Positions 5,551 through 8,821 of a DNA stretch of 8,821 bases are shown in pieces (positions within the stretch are counted from its first letter, which is position 1; each line of letters opens with the position of its first letter). The DNA comes from an uncultured Bulleidia sp. (GTDB lineage: Bacteria; Bacillota_I; Bacilli_A; Erysipelotrichales; Erysipelotrichaceae): positions 1 through 8,821 of the forward strand of contig CAKVLT010000081.1 of NCBI GenBank assembly GCA_934757945.1, in the 5' to 3' direction. The position numbers were made by a program, and so were the translations under genes. The notes beneath the pieces are model-generated. The model was not told where the DNA came from. It worked only from the letters and a program-made list of their open reading frames with translations, and did no database searches.

Positions 5551-6893
5551 TATAGTGTACCTTTACTTTCTTCCAGTTCCTTCTGTTCCAGTTCAAGCTC
5601 ATTTCTTTCCATGATACGGAAGAATGGAAGGAAAATCAGATAAATGAGTACAAGGTTAAGAATAGAAATCACAGGAGCCAGAATGTTGAATCCGGAGCCA
5701 ATAAAACTTGCAACAGGCACAGGCATTGTCCATACCACCATTGCCACAATAGCCGGTGTTAAACCTAATGCAGCAAGAATACCATTAAAGATAAACAATA
5801 CTGTAAATCCTAATACCCAAGGAATGAACATCAATGGATTTAATACAATAGGAAGACCATACATAATAGGTTCAGCAATATTGAAGATTGTGCCAGGAAG
5901 TGCCATCTTACCTAACACCTTAAATCTCTTCACTTTAGATCTTACACACAGTAAAGCAATTGGGAATACAGAACAACGTACATAGAAATTGATCCAGCCA
6001 GAAGTAAACATATACGGTATTGGCTGTCCATTGGCAAAGGCATTCACATTTGCAGTCGTTGTCTGGGTCCAGATAGGTCCCATAACAGATCCTACAATAT
6101 CAGAACCATGTAAACCAACAAACCATAATAATCTATCCAGGAAGAAGCCAAGTAACTGAGCAAAGAAGCTTGATCCACCAACGACTAATTTTGCAAAGAC
6201 ACTGTTTAAAATAGCAAGGAAATCAAAACCTGCAATACCTCTTCCTAAGATTGCAGCAATGATCAGCACCACTGTCACAGGAATCATGGCAGTAAACGCA
6301 TTGGCAATCATAGGTGGTACAGAATCAGGCATCTTAATAGTAATATTCTTTCCAATTAAGAATCTGTACACTTCTACTGCAAGAATAGAAATGAAGATAG
6401 CACCGAACATACTTGGTGCACCTAATACATAATTAGGCCAGTCAAAGTTTTCAGATAATGTACCCCAGTCAATGAAACAAAGGAACGCTGTCAAAGCCAC
6501 TAATGCCCCTGTCACTCCAGATACTCTGTGATCTTTTTTGGAATAGTGGTTTGCCAAATGATATCCATTCAGCATGGCTGTTAACAGACCCAGTAAGTTA
6601 ATGGAGATAAACACCAGCTGCAACAGCCATGGCTTGCATGGAGTCACCACCGCAGAAATAGCATTTGCCACACCTGGAAGATTCAACCCTGTTTCACCAA
6701 ATAATCCAGCAAGATTGAGAATCAATGTGGCAGTAGCACCCAGAATCATCATTGGCATCAATGTAATGAAAGCATTCTGTAATGCTGTAAGATAACGTGT
6801 CTGTGAAATTGTCACCAATGGTGGCGCAACTTTTTCGACTACGAAATCCGTCAATTTGTCAAGAAAGCTCTTTTTCGTCTTAACGTTTGTCAT
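5550..6893 (-). CDS. PTS permease EIIC, lactose/cellobiose family
   Basis: Membrane channel subunit of a phosphotransferase system, taking up a sugar that is phosphorylated on entry. The 447 residues fit a stand-alone EIIC. They open with LDKLTDFVVEKVAPPLVTIS and contain about ten hydrophobic segments, plus conserved FVGLHGSDIVG (258-268) and FNIAEPIMYGLPIVLNP (337-353). His262 and Glu341 sit where the diacetylchitobiose permease ChbC has its substrate-binding His and Glu. The C-terminus is charged (ERNELELEQKELEESKG). The Shine-Dalgarno AAGGGG is 7 nt before the ATG. It is the first gene of the operon, behind the promoter at 6933-6961. This family usually carries disaccharides; the downstream mupG and murQ point to MurNAc-GlcNAc as cargo. 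EIIB and EIIA are absent from the window, so they must act from elsewhere. Family sure, substrate inferred. Confidence 0.92.
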   Translation of the reverse strand: MTNVKTKKSFLDKLTDFVVEKVAPPLVTISQTRYLTALQNAFITLMPMMILGATATLILNLAGLFGETGLNLPGVANAISAVVTPCKPWLLQLVFISINLLGLLTAMLNGYHLANHYSKKDHRVSGVTGALVALTAFLCFIDWGTLSENFDWPNYVLGAPSMFGAIFISILAVEVYRFLIGKNITIKMPDSVPPMIANAFTAMIPVTVVLIIAAILGRGIAGFDFLAILNSVFAKLVVGGSSFFAQLLGFFLDRLLWFVGLHGSDIVGSVMGPIWTQTTTANVNAFANGQPIPYMFTSGWINFYVRCSVFPIALLCVRSKVKRFKVLGKMALPGTIFNIAEPIMYGLPIVLNPLMFIPWVLGFTVLFIFNGILAALGLTPAIVAMVVWTMPVPVASFIGSGFNILAPVISILNLVLIYLIFLPFFRIMERNELELEQKELEESKGTL

Positions 6894-6932
6894 AGTATCA
6901 CCCCTTTTCGAAATCCAAGCTTATCTGTAATC

Positions 6933-6961
6933 AATATAAACAAGTTTCCCAAAAGTTTCAA
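6933..6961 (-). promoter_or_regulatory. Sigma-A-type promoter of the mur operon
   Basis: On the minus strand -35 TTGAAA (6956-6961) and -10 TATATT (6933-6938) each match consensus at five of six bases, with a 17-bp spacer. Transcription would begin near 6926, giving a leader of about 33 nt before the EIIC start. A TTTCCCA half-site (6945-6951) lies in the spacer, so a bound regulator would touch the polymerase site. Confidence 0.7.
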
Positions 6962-6993
6962 TACTTTTCTCAATAATTTTGAGAAATTTCTCA
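6945..6993. promoter_or_regulatory. Operator array of TTTCTCA half-sites at 21-bp spacing
   Basis: TTTCCCA (6945-6951), TTTCTCA (6966-6972) and TTTCTCA (6987-6993) begin exactly 21 bp apart, two helical turns. The inverse half-site TGAGAAA (6980-6986) abuts the third, making the perfect 14-bp palindrome TGAGAAATTTCTCA (6980-6993). Together with the second it forms TTTCTCAA (6966-6973), five bases, TTGAGAAA (6979-6986). The array lies between two divergent promoters and beside an RpiR-type regulator gene, so it is the likely binding site of that regulator. Confidence 0.7.
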
Positions 6994-7002
6994 TTTTTAA
7001 TT

Positions 7003-7031
7003 TAGACATCTATTTTGAATTACGTTATTAT
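7003..7031 (+). promoter_or_regulatory. Probable promoter of the RpiR-type regulator
   Basis: -35 TAGACA (7003-7008) and -10 TATTAT (7026-7031) each match consensus at five of six positions, with a 17-bp spacer. The predicted start near 7038 leaves only about 12 nt before the ATG and begins at the Shine-Dalgarno AGAGGTG (7038-7044), an unusually short leader. The operator palindrome lies just upstream of the -35, consistent with autoregulation. Confidence 0.5.
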
Positions 7032-7049
7032 GTAAACAGAGGTGTATTT

Positions 7050-7823
7050 ATGTCCCCATTTGAAAGAATAGAACTATATACAGAAGAGTTCACTAACTCT
7101 GATCACAAGATATACAAATACTTACAGAAATCTCTTTCTGATGTCTTTTCCTATTCCATTACAGAAATAGCAGATAAAGCAGGTGTCTCTAAAAGTGCCT
7201 TATTAAGATTCTGTAAGAAAATTGGCTATGAAGGATTTACAGAATTTAAATATGACGTATCCAGATACTTGCTATCCGGAACAGGAAGTGAAGAAACAAC
7301 CAGTTCTTCTTTACCAAAGATTCTGGATCTGTATTCCAGGCAGATTTCTTCTCTGTCCGAAGCCTTTACACCTTCCACACTTCACAACCTTACAAACATC
7401 ATTCTGAATTCTCAAAGAATCAGAATCTTTGGTATTCATGAAAGTGGATTATCTGCCACCTATATGTCGTATCGTTTATCTTCTTTAGGCATTGATTCAG
7501 AACCAATCTGTGATTCTGTTTCCTTTAATCCAAAAGTATCCTGTGCCAAAAACCATGATTTAAATATCTTCTTCTCTGTATCAGGTGCCAACCAGCAGAC
7601 ATCCACTGCCTGCCAGACCGCCTTTACAACAGAAGCCAGTAACATCCTGATAACAAGTAATGACCATGCTAAGGGAGCAAAAAACTTTGATGCAGTATTA
7701 GTACTGCCTTCCATCAGTACCAATCAATCACAATTATTCTTAGATACCCATAGTATTGTCATCATAGGCATAGACATCATCATCAATGAACTGGCTAAGA
7801 TCATGAATGAGAAAACGAGTTAA
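7050..7823 (+). CDS. RpiR/MurR-type transcriptional regulator (HTH_6 + SIS)
   Basis: The 257-aa product has the standard length and layout. The N-terminal HTH_6 domain (about 1-75) carries SITEIADKAGVSKSALLRFC (36-55) and KIGYEGFTEFK (57-67). A linker rich in Ser/Thr (76-90) follows, then the SIS phosphosugar-binding domain (about 120-250) with IRIFGIHESGLSATYMSYRL and FFSVSGANQQT. RpiR family members sense sugar phosphates and often control the operon next to them; MurR represses the MurNAc genes of E. coli and responds to MurNAc-6P. Divergent placement and the shared operator array suggest this protein controls the mur operon and itself, with MurNAc-6P or a related phosphosugar as likely ligand. 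Here the main palindrome lies upstream of both -35 boxes, so activation is as plausible as repression. Start ATG has AGAGGTG 5 nt upstream. No terminator was recognised after the stop. Confidence 0.92.
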   Translation: MSPFERIELYTEEFTNSDHKIYKYLQKSLSDVFSYSITEIADKAGVSKSALLRFCKKIGYEGFTEFKYDVSRYLLSGTGSEETTSSSLPKILDLYSRQISSLSEAFTPSTLHNLTNIILNSQRIRIFGIHESGLSATYMSYRLSSLGIDSEPICDSVSFNPKVSCAKNHDLNIFFSVSGANQQTSTACQTAFTTEASNILITSNDHAKGAKNFDAVLVLPSISTNQSQLFLDTHSIVIIGIDIIINELAKIMNEKTS

Positions 7824-7877
7824 AATAATTAATATCATTTATTCTTCAACCACTTCTTAAGTATCAGCCTAATTCCA

Positions 7878-7904
7878 TTTACATTAAATACTCTTACATA
7901 TACA
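7878..7904 (+). promoter_or_regulatory. Weak candidate promoter of the membrane protein gene
   Basis: TTTACA (7878-7883, five of six) and TATACA (7899-7904, four of six) are separated by only 15 bp, shorter than ideal. It is the best pair in the 118-bp gap after the regulator gene. Read-through from the regulator is the alternative, since no terminator was found between them. Confidence 0.25.
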
Positions 7905-7941
7905 GAATTAGCAATGCGTTTCTACCAAAGGAAAATTTCAC

Positions 7942-8643
7942 ATGAAAGATAACAATAGCAACATAAAAATACTTGTTTATTTAGGAATTAATTTATTCTT
8001 GTCATCCTTTTTTATATATTCTATATATAAATGCAGCCCCACCCACACATTTAATATAACCTGTATTAATATTTTCTTTGCTTTTTTAATTCTATTTTTC
8101 CTCGGTTTTTTTATCTTGTTTTCAAAAGCCAAAAAAACTGAACAATTTGATTACTTGAAATTATCTCCATTTATCAGCATTTATACTTTTGTAACTTTTT
8201 TTGTAGCACTGATTGCAATCATTCTTTTACTATTAAAATATACAATCTATTTCACTTATTCTTTTGTCACCTCTCTCCTTCAAACTGCTGACAAATTAGA
8301 TAAAATGGTTTTAGTAGCAATTATCACAGCCATTTTTACCATAATCACAAATTTAATTCTAAAATTTGCTGAATATAAAGTAAGTCGGCAAAATTATTTA
8401 GCACAAAAGCGAGAAATTCCTTATCAAAAATTTATAGAATGCTTTTATAAACTTCAAGATGCTAGAAAAAAATACACACAACAAGATTTGCTTGATGATT
8501 TAAATGAATTTTCTCAGGGATTTACGTTATGGGGATCAAAAAAAGTTGTTGAAAAATGGAATGAGTTCCGTTTCAATTCTACTAAGCCTAATATGGAGGA
8601 AAAAAACTTATTCATTTTAGAAGAAATAATGAATGAAATGTGA
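7942..8643 (+). CDS. Four-helix membrane protein of unknown function, probably truncated by an in-frame TGA
   Basis: The 233 residues have hydrophobic segments at about 9-29, 38-61, 76-105 and 121-142. A charged, presumably cytoplasmic, tail follows (EYKVSRQNYLAQKREIPYQKFIE, 144-166, then LQDARKKY). It resembles, from memory, a group of uncharacterised Bacillota membrane proteins with a YLxxKREEPYxxFIE-like stretch and an LxGSxxVxxxWxEF stretch (here LWGSKKVVEKWNEF, 196-209). I cannot name a function. The Shine-Dalgarno AAAGGA lies about 10 nt before the ATG. The protein ends NEM at TGA 8641-8643, but the same frame continues as KDIGTKK and KKGNLLGFIVNNIQDYLK to TGA 8722-8724. That is what I would expect of the family's C-terminus, so the gene is probably interrupted. 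It is far more AT-rich than the mur operon, suggesting separate origin. Confidence 0.75.
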   Translation: MKDNNSNIKILVYLGINLFLSSFFIYSIYKCSPTHTFNITCINIFFAFLILFFLGFFILFSKAKKTEQFDYLKLSPFISIYTFVTFFVALIAIILLLLKYTIYFTYSFVTSLLQTADKLDKMVLVAIITAIFTIITNLILKFAEYKVSRQNYLAQKREIPYQKFIECFYKLQDARKKYTQQDLLDDLNEFSQGFTLWGSKKVVEKWNEFRFNSTKPNMEEKNLFILEEIMNEM

Positions 8644-8724
8644 AAAGATATAGGCACTAAGAAGGTAAAGAAAGGAAATCTTCTAGGATTTATTGTCAAT
8701 AACATACAGGATTATCTCAAATGA
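8641..8724 (+). pseudogene. C-terminal remnant of the membrane protein beyond an in-frame TGA
   Basis: After the TGA at 8641-8643, the same frame runs 26 codons to a second TGA (8722-8724) with no start codon of its own. The residues begin KDIG, pass through KKGNLLGFIVNN and end in IQDYLK. Joined to the preceding text this reads EEIMNEM-x-KDIG, and a single base change (CGA or AGA to TGA) would give MRKDIG. This fits a recent nonsense mutation or a sequencing error. UGA recoding is unlikely because TGA also ends murQ and mupG here. Confidence 0.55.
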
Positions 8725-8821
8725 AGGATTTGATTCATGAACAATGAATACTCTATACACGAAGATTCGCAAACTCTACATAAACTGTAGCCACAAACTT
8801 CTTCCACCTTGCATCTTATCC
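8725..8821. other. No feature seen
   Basis: The last 97 bases contain no gene, terminator or repeat I can support. Only tiny inverted repeats occur, CGAA/TTCG at 8760-8769 and CTACA/TGTAG at 8776-8790. Confidence 0.5.

Noticed and set aside
5644..5985. Plus-strand open frame of 113 codons across the EIIC gene
   Set aside because: Complementary to a conserved permease region, with no ribosome binding site or recognisable protein pattern.
6894..7049. CcpA catabolite-repression (cre) site
   Set aside because: No sequence in the control region fits the cre consensus well enough; the central CG and flanking TG/CA are not together.
7460..7723. Open frame antisense to the regulator gene, minus strand
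   Set aside because: It lies wholly within a well-supported RpiR gene and has no ribosome binding site or recognisable domain.

Overview
The window reads as a chromosomal segment of a low-GC Gram-positive bacterium (Bacillota). The grounds are AT-rich DNA, AGGAGG-type ribosome binding sites, a lactose/cellobiose-type PTS permease and an RpiR/MurR-type regulator. A gut member of the Erysipelotrichia or Clostridia is my guess, but the sequence alone does not settle the genus. No rRNA, tRNA, CRISPR array, insertion sequence or integrase was seen.

Region 1 (1-1980): a minus-strand gene for an AlbA_2/Schlafen-type DNA-binding protein with a divergent ATPase domain and a C-terminal winged helix (199-1635/1644). 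A perfect 11-7-11 inverted repeat lies downstream of it (121-149). Upstream is a 339-base intergenic region with C-rich 21-bp tandem repeats at 1713-1775, whose minus strand has five G4 runs. It ends in a clear rho-independent terminator (1937-1979) for the operon that follows.

Region 2 (1984-6893, minus strand, transcribed 6893 to 1984): a compact five-gene operon with a PTS EIIC permease, a tandem-GNAT acetyltransferase, a PIG-L family deacetylase-like protein, MupG (6-phospho-N-acetylmuramidase) and MurQ (MurNAc-6-phosphate etherase). The genes are tightly packed: a TAATG overlap, a 2-nt gap, a 12-nt gap and an 11-nt overlap. MupG and MurQ define the theme as recovery of cell-wall amino sugar. 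The permease probably imports and phosphorylates a MurNAc-containing disaccharide, MupG splits MurNAc-6P-GlcNAc, and MurQ turns MurNAc-6P into GlcNAc-6P and D-lactate. The GNAT/PIG-L pair inside the operon is not part of the standard route and suggests handling of N-acyl-modified wall sugars. The PIG-L protein has Leu in place of the usual catalytic Asp in its AHPDD motif. No EIIA or EIIB is encoded here.

Region 3 (6894-7823): a divergent control region and a plus-strand RpiR/MurR-type regulator (HTH_6 + SIS). The 156-bp gap holds two well-formed divergent promoters and an array of TTTCTCA half-sites at exact 21-bp spacing, including a perfect 14-bp palindrome. This is the likely operator.

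Region 4 (7824-8821): a very AT-rich plus-strand gene for a four-helix membrane protein of unknown function. Its frame continues as sensible protein for 26 codons past an in-frame TGA (8641-8643), so it looks like a recently interrupted gene. The last ~97 bases hold nothing I can support.
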